A DNA stretch of 7,726 nucleotides from an uncultured Chlorobiota bacterium (lineage in GTDB: Bacteria; Bacteroidota; Bacteroidia; Bacteroidales; JAADGE01). The stretch covers positions 1 through 7,726 of the forward strand of contig CAMZKI010000171.1 in assembly GCA_947311125.1 (NCBI GenBank), in the 5' to 3' direction. Every line of letters begins with the position of its first letter. Positions within the stretch are counted from its first letter, which is position 1. A program made the position numbers and the translations under genes. Positions 1 to 6,695 of the stretch are shown here, piece after piece. The notes under the pieces were generated by a model. It saw nothing but the letters and a program-made list of their open reading frames with translations. It made no database searches and was not told where the DNA came from.

Positions 1-46
1 AGTAAAAGTTCACAACAAAAAATTACGAGACTGTCGCGTTCATTTT
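1..46. repeat. Left arm of 46-bp perfect inverted repeat
   Basis: Bases 1-46 are the exact reverse complement of 210-255, with a 163-bp spacer. Pairing fails at the next inner base (47 with 209), and the outer end is the window edge. The arm lies inside parE, whose homology is lost within it. Protein homology persists to base 39, so bases 39-46 (AAAATGAA on the coding strand) fit both the true gene and the inverted copy. This is an 8-bp microhomology at the junction. The likeliest explanation is a fold-back chimera from amplification or assembly at a contig end. A real inverted duplication is possible but less likely. Confidence 0.95.
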
Positions 47-1406
47 CATAAACAATTTTTTTAGATTTACCGTAGGTATTAAGAGGTTTACCTTTTAAAC
101 TGAAAACTGCTTGTGTATTTACGTCTCGAGATTTTGTAATTGAGCCGCTTGCCGAATCTCCTTCGGTGATAAACAAAGTAGACTCTTCAGCTCCGGTTTT
201 GTTTTTATTAAAATGAACGCGACAGTCTCGTAATTTTTTGTTGTGAACTTTTACTGTTTTTGCTCTTTTTCTTGCCAACTGCTTAATTCCTGATATTTCT
301 TTTCTTTCTTTTTCGGCTTCCTGAATTTTTTTCCAAAGTTCATCGGCTGTTTGCGGATTTTGATGCAGGTATAATTCTAATTCTTTAGTTACAAAATCCA
401 TTATAAACGAACGAATTGACGGTCCGTCGGGAGCAATGTTTTTTGAACCGAGTTTTGTTTTTGTCTGCGATTCGAATACAGGTTCTTCAACTTTTATGCT
501 TAAAGCAGCAACTATCCCTGTCCTGATATCCGAAAAATCAATATTTTTTTTGTAAAAATCTCTTATCGTTTTTACCACAGCTTCTCTGAATGCCAGTAAA
601 TGTGTGCCTCCTTGGGATGTATGCTGACCGTTAACGAAAGTATAATATTCTTCCCCGTATTGATTGGCATGAGTAAGTGCTATTTCAATATCATTGCCTT
701 TTAAATGAATGATCGGGTAACGTCTTTGTTCTTCTTTTATATTATCATTCAGCAGATCAAGCAACCCGTTTTTTGAATAGTAAACTTTATCATTATATTT
801 TATTGTGAGTCCCGAATTAAGATAAACATAGTTTTTAAGCATTTGTTCTATGAAATCATCCAAGTAATGATATTCTTTAAAAAGCTTATTATCAGGACTG
901 AAAATTATTTCCGTTCCGTTTTTTTCGTTTGTTTTAACTATGTTTTTATTTTCAATTACACTGCCTCCTGAATATATGACTTCTTTCATTTCACCTTCGC
1001 GAAACGAGCGGATTATGAATTTTTCAGATAATGCGTTAACTGCTTTAATACCTACCCCGTTCAGTCCTACTGATTTCTTAAAAACTTTTGAATCGTATTT
1101 TGCTCCTGTATTCATTTTTGAAGAAACGTCAAGGACTTTTGAAAGTGGTATTCCTCTCCCGTAATCTCTTACTTTGACTTCGCCGTTTTCTAATTTTATT
1201 TCAATTTTTTTTCCGTGTCCCATCATAAATTCATCTACGGAATTATCCAGAACTTCTTTTAAAAGAACATATATACCGTCATCAGGAGATGTTCCGTCTC
1301 CCAATTTTCCGATATACATTCCGGGACGTTTTCTTATGTGCTCTTTCCACTCGAGAGTTTTTATGGTATCTTCAGAATATACCGCCGTCTTATTATTTTC
1401 CGCCAT
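1..1406 (-). CDS. parE: DNA topoisomerase IV subunit B, 3'-truncated at window edge
   Basis: ATPase subunit of topoisomerase IV, which pairs with ParC to decatenate and relax DNA. The frame is open from ATG at 1406 to the window edge (468 codons, no stop). The start follows an in-frame stop at 1419-1421 and opens MAENNKTAVYSEDTIKTLEW. GHKL ATPase features: EVLDN at residues 51-55 (catalytic Glu51, Mg-binding Asn55), DYGRG at 81-85, GLNGVG at 114-119, and the QTK loop at 314-316. The TOPRIM domain begins with EGDSASG at 415-421. The second TOPRIM acidic motif (DxD) is not reached. Overall length and motif order fit Bacteroidota ParE rather than GyrB. The family match runs to residue 456 (YENE). 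From 457 on, the residues RDSLVIFCCELL do not fit and are encoded by the inverted-repeat arm at 1-46, so positions 1-38 are probably not genuine parE. Identification is firm; the last 12 residues should not be trusted. Confidence 0.93.
   Translation of the reverse strand, partial: MAENNKTAVYSEDTIKTLEWKEHIRKRPGMYIGKLGDGTSPDDGIYVLLKEVLDNSVDEFMMGHGKKIEIKLENGEVKVRDYGRGIPLSKVLDVSSKMNTGAKYDSKVFKKSVGLNGVGIKAVNALSEKFIIRSFREGEMKEVIYSGGSVIENKNIVKTNEKNGTEIIFSPDNKLFKEYHYLDDFIEQMLKNYVYLNSGLTIKYNDKVYYSKNGLLDLLNDNIKEEQRRYPIIHLKGNDIEIALTHANQYGEEYYTFVNGQHTSQGGTHLLAFREAVVKTIRDFYKKNIDFSDIRTGIVAALSIKVEEPVFESQTKTKLGSKNIAPDGPSIRSFIMDFVTKELELYLHQNPQTADELWKKIQEAEKERKEISGIKQLARKRAKTVKVHNKKLRDCRVHFNKNKTGAEESTLFITEGDSASGSITKSRDVNTQAVFSLKGKPLNTYGKSKKIVYENERDSLVIFCCELL
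210..255. repeat. Right arm of 46-bp perfect inverted repeat (native parE copy)
   Basis: This is the partner of the arm at 1-46. Read on the minus strand it encodes parE residues around VKVHNKKLRDCRVHF (385-399). These match the family and continue in frame on both sides, so this arm is the original and the copy at 1-46 is the derived one. Confidence 0.93.
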
Positions 1407-1452
1407 ACATTTAATATTTTAATCTTTTTATAAGACATTCTTATTCAATTTG

Positions 1453-1484
1453 CGAAATACATAATATTTGTGCTTATTTCCAAA
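1453..1484 (-). promoter_or_regulatory. Weak candidate promoter for parE
   Basis: On the minus strand TTTG (1484-1481) is followed after 21 nt by TATTTCG (1459-1453), about 47 nt upstream of the parE ATG. The spacing fits the Bacteroidota sigma-ABfr promoter (-33 TTTG, -7 TAnnTTTG), but the -7 box is degenerate. In such AT-rich DNA this could be chance. The rest of the 1407-1593 gap shows nothing else I can support. Confidence 0.25.
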
Positions 1485-1593
1485 TGAAAATTTTAACAAT
1501 ATTACCGCCGGGAACAGCTTTTCTGTGTATTTTAATGAATATTGCACCTACACAACTGCGTAAACATCTGACACTAAGAAAATTAAATTAAAA

Positions 1594-1629
1594 ATCCGAT
1601 TACTCCTTTTTTAGCAGAAATAATCGGAT
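1594..1629 (-). terminator. Intrinsic terminator of the decarboxylase operon
   Basis: A perfect 9-bp stem (ATCCGATTA at 1594-1602, TAATCGGAT at 1621-1629) has an 18-nt loop. On the minus strand the stem runs straight into a T-rich tract (TTTTTAATTTAATTTT). It begins 28 nt past the stop of the beta-subunit gene, the last gene of the operon, and faces the right way. The large loop makes the hairpin moderate rather than strong. No comparable T tract follows on the plus strand. Confidence 0.7.
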
Positions 1630-1656
1630 ATGTTAGTAATTTTAATTTTACGTTTT

Positions 1657-3309
1657 CTACATTAAGAAACTCAGTAAAATACCGGCTGCTATTGCCGAGC
1701 CTATAACACCTGCAACATTTGGAGCCATTGCGTGCATGAGAAGGTGGTTGTTCGGGTCGGCTTTTAATCCTTCTACCTGAACTACTCTGGCACTGTCAGG
1801 AACGGCAGAAACGCCGGCTGCACCAATCATCGGATTTATGGGGTTGTCTTTCGGCGAAAGCCAATTCATAATTTTTGCAAAAATTACTCCTCCTGCCGTG
1901 GCTATTACAAATGAAACAGCTCCGAGAACAAAAATAAGCACAGAACTTTTGGTTAAAAAAACATCGGCTTGTGTTGAAGCACCTACGGTAACTCCGAGCA
2001 ATATTGTAATTGTATCTATTAGAGATGTTCTTGCCGTTTCCGCAAGTCTGCCGGTTACTCTGCTTTCTTTCAATAAATTACCGAAAAACAACATTCCGAG
2101 CAAAGGTAATGCGGTAGGTGCTAAAAAAGCTGTCAGTAATAATCCTGCAATGGGGAAGATTATTTTTTCGGTTTTGGTAACAGCACGCGGCGGTTTCATT
2201 TTTATAAGTCGTTCTTTTTTTGTGGTAAGAAGTTTAATAACCGGCGGCTGAATTACGGGAACCAGAGCCATATATGAGTATGCCGCAATAGCAATAGGAC
2301 CTATAAGATTTTTAACTGTTGTACCGTCAGGCAAAACATTCATTCCGTTTGCTAATTTGGATGATATAAAAATTGCCGTAGGCCCGTCGGCACCGCCTAT
2401 TATACCTATTGCTCCCGCTTCCTGCGGAGCAAATCCCAAGTATAATGCTCCAAGAAAAGTCGCAAAAATACCGACTTGTGCAGCAGCACCGAGAAGCATT
2501 AACCTGGGGCTTGAAATAAGTGATGAAAAATCAGTCATTGCACCTATTCCGAGAAAGATGAGAGGCGGATACCACCCCTGTGTAACCCCTTGATATAAGG
2601 TATTTAAAACGCTGCCGGGCTCATAAATTCCGAGTTTTAAATTAAAATCGGCTACCTGAAACATAGGTATATTTCCGATAAGGACACCTACGCCTATAGG
2701 TATTAAAAGTAAGGGCTCGTAATCGTATTTTATTGCTAAAAATATGAAGAACAAACCTGCTATTATCATTATTATATGTCCCCACTGAACATTTGCAAAA
2801 CCGGAAAATTCATAAAAATTAAATAAGCCTGACAATGCTTCAGGGTATTGCTTGTAAATAAAGCCGTCTGACAATTTTAATTCATCTTCTGATACAGTTC
2901 CCGTTCTGTCGGACAGATTGACTATTTCATCAACTGCAGAATAATTAGCTGAACTTTTATTAGGGTCGGTATTTCGATAAAGGTGAGTAACTTTTTTCGG
3001 TTTAAACCGTAACAAAATATTATTTCCCTTAAGTTCCCAGGTTCCGTTATATTTTTGTTTTGCAGAGTCCAACTCAAATGTTCCGTCCGAATTAAATTTA
3101 AATGCTTTAAAACGTTCTGCCGTATCGTCTGTTTCGTTGGAAATTTTGTAGCCGCCTGCTTTATTCATCCATCTTCCTTTCAAAAGGACAGATGCATAGT
3201 CGATACTGTCTTTTTGCAAGTTTTGTTTCGGAGTTTTTCCGTGCAAAAACAAATAAGAAATACTGAAAAGTATCGTAAAAACTGCTGCTAATGTTAATAT
3301 TTTTTTCAT
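1657..3309 (-). CDS. oadB: Na+-translocating decarboxylase beta subunit with N-terminal lipocalin-like extension
   Basis: Integral membrane subunit that decarboxylates carboxybiotin and couples this to Na+ export. It is 550 residues, against roughly 380-435 usual for the family. Residues 1-22 form a signal-like hydrophobic segment. Residues 42-155 look like a small lipocalin-like beta domain (LLKGRW at 42-47, FNSDGTFEL at 72-80, NGTWELKGN at 88-96), probably periplasmic. The OadB core starts near 161 and contains WGHIIMIIAGL, EPLLLIPIG and further hydrophobic helices. Residues known to matter in Klebsiella OadB are recognisable: Asp in GGADGPT (D308), Asn in NPMIGAAGVSAVP (N492), G496, S501 and R508. 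A short polar stretch at 320-333 looks like an insertion relative to Klebsiella. It is the last gene of the operon, 37 nt after the biotin carrier, and is followed by a terminator. Its partner is MmdA, so mmdB would be an equally good symbol. The core function is near certain; the extension's role is unknown. Confidence 0.95.
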   Translation of the reverse strand: MKKILTLAAVFTILFSISYLFLHGKTPKQNLQKDSIDYASVLLKGRWMNKAGGYKISNETDDTAERFKAFKFNSDGTFELDSAKQKYNGTWELKGNNILLRFKPKKVTHLYRNTDPNKSSANYSAVDEIVNLSDRTGTVSEDELKLSDGFIYKQYPEALSGLFNFYEFSGFANVQWGHIIMIIAGLFFIFLAIKYDYEPLLLIPIGVGVLIGNIPMFQVADFNLKLGIYEPGSVLNTLYQGVTQGWYPPLIFLGIGAMTDFSSLISSPRLMLLGAAAQVGIFATFLGALYLGFAPQEAGAIGIIGGADGPTAIFISSKLANGMNVLPDGTTVKNLIGPIAIAAYSYMALVPVIQPPVIKLLTTKKERLIKMKPPRAVTKTEKIIFPIAGLLLTAFLAPTALPLLGMLFFGNLLKESRVTGRLAETARTSLIDTITILLGVTVGASTQADVFLTKSSVLIFVLGAVSFVIATAGGVIFAKIMNWLSPKDNPINPMIGAAGVSAVPDSARVVQVEGLKADPNNHLLMHAMAPNVAGVIGSAIAAGILLSFLM

Positions 3310-3346
3310 TACCGGATTTCTTATATTTTTATTTTTTGCTCAGTTC

Positions 3347-3763
3347 CTATTCTAATTCCAACAAAATATCGTTTTGTAAAACAGCATCACCTTCTTTAAT
3401 CATAATCGCTTTAACTTTCCCTTCTACTTGTGCCTGTATATTATTTTCCATTTTCATAGCTTCCATTATCAATAACGTATCTCCGGGAGAAACTTCATCT
3501 CCTATTTTTACTTTCATTTTAAATATTGTGCCCGGGAGAGGAGCTTTTACTAATTTGCCGACTTTGCTTTTTATCTTAGCATCTTCTTTATTTGTATGAA
3601 CTTTAGATCTGACTAATTTAGGAGTTTTTGGTTTTACAAGTTCCTGTTCAAGTTCAACTTTGTAGTTTGTTCCGTTTATATCAATGTCAATAATATTGTT
3701 TTCAAAGCTGTTAACTACGGCTTCGTATTTATTTCCTCTTACTTTAAATTTGAATTTTTTCAT
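3347..3763 (-). CDS. Biotin carboxyl carrier protein of the decarboxylase complex
   Basis: A 138-residue carrier that shuttles the carboxyl group from the carboxyltransferase (MmdA) to the membrane beta subunit. The C-terminal biotinyl domain spans about 69-138. It has the signature EAMKMEN at 101-107, with K104 as the lysine to be biotinylated, and the expected APLPGTI and GD turns. Residues 1-42 form a short beta-rich N-terminal part. Residues 43-68 are a Lys/Pro-rich flexible linker, here shorter and less Ala/Pro-rich than in many carriers. It begins 3 nt after the gamma-subunit stop and ends 37 nt before oadB, so it is clearly co-transcribed. It corresponds in role to MmdC of Veillonella. 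A carrier for a pyruvate or acetyl-CoA carboxylase is unlikely, given these neighbours and the absence of a biotin carboxylase gene. Confidence 0.95.
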   Translation of the reverse strand: MKKFKFKVRGNKYEAVVNSFENNIIDIDINGTNYKVELEQELVKPKTPKLVRSKVHTNKEDAKIKSKVGKLVKAPLPGTIFKMKVKIGDEVSPGDTLLIMEAMKMENNIQAQVEGKVKAIMIKEGDAVLQNDILLELE

Positions 3764-3766
3764 TTT

Positions 3767-4105
3767 TTATAAATTATTTCTTCTGAATGCGTTGACGGTA
3801 TAAATCTTAGAGCTCCAGGGAGTATAATCTTTCTTTACTTTTTTAATTGTCATTAAGGTGCTTTCTTCATCGTGCAATTGACTGAAATACAAATGAATTG
3901 CTGCTGCAATAGCCGCATTTTCCTGCCCGGTTATAAATTCACCGATTTTTTCACAATTATGTTCGTCTTGCTTTTTTTTAGATTTAAATTTTAAATGAAA
4001 TGTTAATAATCTAGGCAAATTTGCAAAAATCAGCCACAAAATGACAAGAGCTGCAAAAACAATGGTATACCCTACTGCTGCAATAGTAAAAGCTGATGAA
4101 TCCAT
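3767..4105 (-). CDS. oadG: Decarboxylase gamma subunit, OadG family
   Basis: Small membrane subunit, 112 residues, that anchors the soluble carboxyltransferase to the beta subunit. One transmembrane helix occupies about residues 6-30 (GYTIVFAALVILWLIF), with a short N-terminal outside segment. A basic KFKSKKK stretch follows at 39-45 and fits the inside-positive rule. The cytoplasmic part has an Ala-rich helix ENAAIAAAIHLYF at 62-74 and ends with TPWSSKIYTVNAFRR, as in OadG-like proteins of Bacteroidota. It lies 9 nt after mmdA and 3 nt before the biotin carrier. Low-complexity small subunits like this diverge quickly, so the call rests on topology, the C-terminal pattern and operon position together. 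It equals MmdD in role. Confidence 0.88.
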   Translation of the reverse strand: MDSSAFTIAAVGYTIVFAALVILWLIFANLPRLLTFHLKFKSKKKQDEHNCEKIGEFITGQENAAIAAAIHLYFSQLHDEESTLMTIKKVKKDYTPWSSKIYTVNAFRRNNL

Positions 4106-4114
4106 AGTATTTTT

Positions 4115-5674
4115 TTATAAAGGTATATTAGAATGTTTTTTAGGCGGATTAATAAGTTTTTTATTTTCAAGTGTTTTAAATGCTCTTATTATCCTGAATC
4201 TTGTATTTCGAGGTTCAATAATATCATCTATAAATCCGTACTTTGCTGCTTCATAAGGATTTGCAAACTTCTTTTTGTATTCTTCTTCTTTTTCTGAAAT
4301 ATATTTTATTCTGTCTTCTTCTTTTTCAATGCTTTTAATATTCTTCCCTTCCAGAATTTCAACGGCACCGCTTGCACCCATTACGGCAATCTCGGCAGAG
4401 GGCCAAGCATAATTAATATCTCCTCTTAACTGTTTACAACTCATTACGTCGTGAGCACCTCCGTAAGATTTTCTCAGGGTTACGGTTACTTTTGGAACCG
4501 TTGCTTCTCCGTATGCAAAAAGCAATTTTGCACCGTGTGTAATAATTCCTCCGTATTCCTGTGCACTTCCCGGTAAAAATCCGGGAACATCAACCAATGT
4601 TAAAAGGGGCACATTAAAGCTATCGCATAAACGAACAAACCGAGCTGCTTTTCTTGATGCCTCAATATCCAAAACACCGGCTAAAAAATTTGGCTGATTG
4701 GCAACTACACCTACCGGTCTGCCGTCAAATTTAACAAAACCTACAACTATATTTTTAGCATAATGTCTGTGGAACTCAAGAAATTCACCGTCATCAACAA
4801 TTGTATAAATAATATCTTTTACATCATAAGGCTGGTTAGGATTTTCGGGGATTATTTTGTTCAGGATGTCATCTTTTCTGTCGATAGGGTCTTTACACTC
4901 GGTTTGTATAGGGTCTTCAAGGTTGTTTTGCGGCAGATATTCCAAAACTTTTCTTATCAGCATAATACCTTCATCTTCATCATCAGCTCTGAAATGTGCC
5001 ACGCCTGATTTTGTAGCGTGAACCGTTGCTCCGCCTAAATCTTCGATTGTAATGTCCTCTCCGGTAACGGTTTTCGTAACTTTAGGACCGGTTACAAACA
5101 TATAACTTGTTTTATCGCTCATAATTACGACATCGGTAAGAGCCGGAGAATATACTGCACCGCCGGCACAAGGACCGAAGACTGCAGATATTTGCGGAAT
5201 TACACCGGATGCCAAAATATTTCGCTGAAAAATTTCGGCATAACCTGCCAGACTCATTACTCCTTCCTGAATACGTGCGCCTCCGCTGTCATTAATACCT
5301 ATAACCGGAGCTCCGACTAACATTGCCTGATCCATAAGTTTGCAAATTTTCTTGGCATAAGTTTCAGACAGTGAACCTCCGAAAACGGTAAAATCCTGAG
5401 CGAATATGTAGACTATTCTGCCGTCAATTGTTCCGTGCCCGGTTACGACACCGTCTCCGAGAAATTGTTGTTTTTCGAGACCAAAATCGTGAGAGCGATG
5501 CTTTACAAACATATCAAATTCTTCGAAACTTCCTTCATCAAGTATCATTTCAATACGTTCACGTGCTGTGTATTTGCCCTGCGAATGTTGTTTTTCAATA
5601 CGTTTCTCTCCTCCTCCGAGGCGAGCTTTTTCACGTAAGTTAATTAGTTTTTGTATTTCTTCCTGACGAGACAT
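4115..5674 (-). CDS. mmdA: Methylmalonyl-CoA decarboxylase alpha subunit (carboxyltransferase)
   Basis: Cytoplasmic carboxyltransferase, 519 residues, the normal length for PccB/MmdA proteins. It moves the carboxyl group of methylmalonyl-CoA to biotin on the carrier, leaving propionyl-CoA. Two crotonase-fold halves are visible. The N-terminal half has NDSGGARIQEG at 128-138 and GPCAGGAVYSPALTD at 167-181. The C-terminal half has VDVPGFLPG at 361-369, GGAHDVM at 405-411 and AWPSAEIAVMG at 423-433. The Gly-rich pairs form the two oxyanion holes. Asp409 sits where Asp marks propionyl-type rather than acetyl-type enzymes (Streptomyces PccB versus AccB). Sequence alone cannot separate a decarboxylase from a propionyl-CoA carboxylase. 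The call relies on the adjacent Na+-pump subunits and the missing biotin carboxylase. It starts 31 nt after the epimerase stop; the leader is A-rich with no Shine-Dalgarno. Confidence 0.94.
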   Translation of the reverse strand: MSRQEEIQKLINLREKARLGGGEKRIEKQHSQGKYTARERIEMILDEGSFEEFDMFVKHRSHDFGLEKQQFLGDGVVTGHGTIDGRIVYIFAQDFTVFGGSLSETYAKKICKLMDQAMLVGAPVIGINDSGGARIQEGVMSLAGYAEIFQRNILASGVIPQISAVFGPCAGGAVYSPALTDVVIMSDKTSYMFVTGPKVTKTVTGEDITIEDLGGATVHATKSGVAHFRADDEDEGIMLIRKVLEYLPQNNLEDPIQTECKDPIDRKDDILNKIIPENPNQPYDVKDIIYTIVDDGEFLEFHRHYAKNIVVGFVKFDGRPVGVVANQPNFLAGVLDIEASRKAARFVRLCDSFNVPLLTLVDVPGFLPGSAQEYGGIITHGAKLLFAYGEATVPKVTVTLRKSYGGAHDVMSCKQLRGDINYAWPSAEIAVMGASGAVEILEGKNIKSIEKEEDRIKYISEKEEEYKKKFANPYEAAKYGFIDDIIEPRNTRFRIIRAFKTLENKKLINPPKKHSNIPL

Positions 5675-5705
5675 ATCCGGTATTTTTTTAAAAGTTTTGC
5701 TTTTA

Positions 5706-6110
5706 TTATTTTTTTCCGCAAAATTCAGTTAAAACACTGAAAGTTGATTTAGGATGCAAAAATCCTATGTTTAAACCTTCAGCACCTTTTCTTGCCTGTT
5801 TATCAATAAGTTGAATACCTTTTTCTTCGGCTTCTTTTAATGATTTGTTTACATCATCGACAGCAAAAGCAATATGATGTATCCCCTGCCCTTTTTTAGC
5901 TATAAATTTTGCTATCGGGCTGTCGTCTGAAGTTGCTTCAAGTAATTCAATTTTTGCATCTCCTATCTTAAAAAACGCTGTTTTTACTTTTTGATCTTTG
6001 ACTTCTTCAACAGCATAACATTTAAGTCCGAGAACATTTTCAAAAAAAGTTTTTGCTTCTTCAATGTTATTTACGGCTATTCCGAGGTGTTCAATATGTG
6101 ATAAGTTCAT
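5706..6110 (-). CDS. mce: Methylmalonyl-CoA epimerase
   Basis: Interconverts the (R) and (S) forms of methylmalonyl-CoA, linking the B12-dependent mutase (not in this window) to the decarboxylase. It is 134 residues, the usual size, with two vicinal-oxygen-chelate modules: about 4-60 (IEHLGIAVNNIEEAKTFF) and about 76-131 (IHHIAFAVDDV). The expected metal ligands are present by comparison with the Propionibacterium enzyme: H8, E55 in place of the usual Gln/Glu, H78 or H79, and E129 in VLTEF. It is the first gene of the five-gene operon, followed 31 nt later by mmdA. Glyoxalase I or other VOC enzymes are related alternatives. The operon and the short length make epimerase by far the best reading. 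Confidence 0.94.
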   Translation of the reverse strand: MNLSHIEHLGIAVNNIEEAKTFFENVLGLKCYAVEEVKDQKVKTAFFKIGDAKIELLEATSDDSPIAKFIAKKGQGIHHIAFAVDDVNKSLKEAEEKGIQLIDKQARKGAEGLNIGFLHPKSTFSVLTEFCGKK

Positions 6111-6129
6111 TTTATTAAATTTTATGTTG

Positions 6130-6137
6130 CAAAAGTT
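6130..6137 (-). promoter_or_regulatory. Candidate -7 element of the mce-mmdA operon promoter
   Basis: On the minus strand AACTTTTG followed by CAAC resembles the Bacteroidota -7 box TAnnTTTG with one mismatch, about 20 nt upstream of the mce ATG. No TTG at the expected -33 distance is visible. The operon needs a promoter here, since 114 nt separate it from the previous gene, but this particular placement is tentative. Confidence 0.25.
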
Positions 6138-6160
6138 TATATTATCCGGATGTTTGTATA

Positions 6161-6172
6161 TGATATATATCA
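6161..6172. repeat. 12-bp perfect palindrome upstream of mce
   Basis: TGATATATATCA is its own reverse complement. It sits about 50 nt upstream of the mce start and about 24 nt upstream of the candidate -7 element, a plausible place for an operator. A second, 8-bp palindrome (ATCCGGAT, 6144-6151) lies between them. The sequence is low complexity, so chance is a real alternative and no regulator can be named. Confidence 0.4.
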
Positions 6173-6224
6173 GGAAAAAATGTTTTTAAAAGCATAAAAG
6201 AAATAAGTTTTAATGTTATAAAGC

Positions 6225-6674
6225 TTACAGATTCTCATAGTTCGGAATTTCCTTTAAGAAACTGTAAGTATTATTTCCATAATCCAGTTTACAGCAATAA
6301 TGTTTAAGTCCGTTTGTAACAATGAGGTAGTCGGCTTTAAAATTCATATTATAGCGTGCTGTCTGGTCGAACGCTTTTTGAGTAATTTTTACTGACGGAG
6401 CTTTTAGTTCAACAATAACAACAGGTTTTGCGGAGGTATTGAACAAAACAATGTCCGCTCGTTTTTCCGTATCATAAATCTTAAGTTGTTTTTCAACGGA
6501 AATTAAGCCCTTCGGGTATTTTTTTTCATTTATGAGATAACGTATAAATTGCTGACGCACATACTCTTCAGGTGTAAGAACAACATATTTTTTTCTTATA
6601 ATGTCAAAAACTTTTTGTTTATCTTCTTCTTTAATAATTTTTAAATCCGCTTCCGGGAGGTTCAGTTTTTGCAT
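6225..6674 (-). CDS. Stand-alone HsdR N-terminal-like PD-(D/E)XK domain protein
   Basis: A 149-residue protein matching the N-terminal nuclease domain of type I restriction R subunits, without the helicase part. A helical region with PEEYVRQQFIRYLI at 35-48 precedes the core. The core has RADIVLF (D74) and VIVELKAP (E89 and K91), which make the PD-(D/E)XK catalytic set, then QTARY with Q104, then DYLIVTNG at 115-122. All expected acidic and lysine residues are present, so it may bind metal and cleave DNA, though this is unproven. Single-domain proteins of this kind are common in Bacteroidota and their role is not known to me. No hsdM or hsdS is nearby, so it should not be called a restriction system. 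It starts 21 nt after the MEMO-family gene and is probably co-transcribed with it. Confidence 0.82.
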   Translation of the reverse strand: MQKLNLPEADLKIIKEEDKQKVFDIIRKKYVVLTPEEYVRQQFIRYLINEKKYPKGLISVEKQLKIYDTEKRADIVLFNTSAKPVVIVELKAPSVKITQKAFDQTARYNMNFKADYLIVTNGLKHYCCKLDYGNNTYSFLKEIPNYENL

Positions 6675-6695
6675 AAGTCTGAAATGTAAAAATTT

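Noticed and set aside
1..255. Inverted repeat as insertion-sequence ends or a site-specific inversion switch
   Set aside because: The 163-bp spacer is ordinary parE coding sequence with no transposase or recombinase. One arm is native parE and the other is out of place, so a mobile element or invertible segment does not fit.
940..1422. Two plus-strand open frames opposite parE
   Set aside because: They are antisense shadows of parE. The minus-strand frame has all ATPase motifs, while the plus frames show no family features.
1484..1591. Plus-strand 35-codon frame (starts MKILTILPPGTAFL) between parE and the operon terminator
   Set aside because: It has no recognisable similarity, no ribosome site and no convincing promoter, and its frame is open upstream without a start. 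A 35-codon open frame is expected by chance. It lies in the parE leader.
4115..5674. Acetyl-CoA carboxylase or glutaconyl-CoA decarboxylase subunit
   Set aside because: Asp at residue 409, the adjacent epimerase and the Na+-pump subunits all favour methylmalonyl-CoA/propionyl-CoA. No biotin carboxylase or glutaconate genes are present.
6225..6674. Type I restriction-modification system
   Set aside because: Only the N-terminal nuclease-like domain is present. There is no helicase region, hsdM or hsdS in the window.
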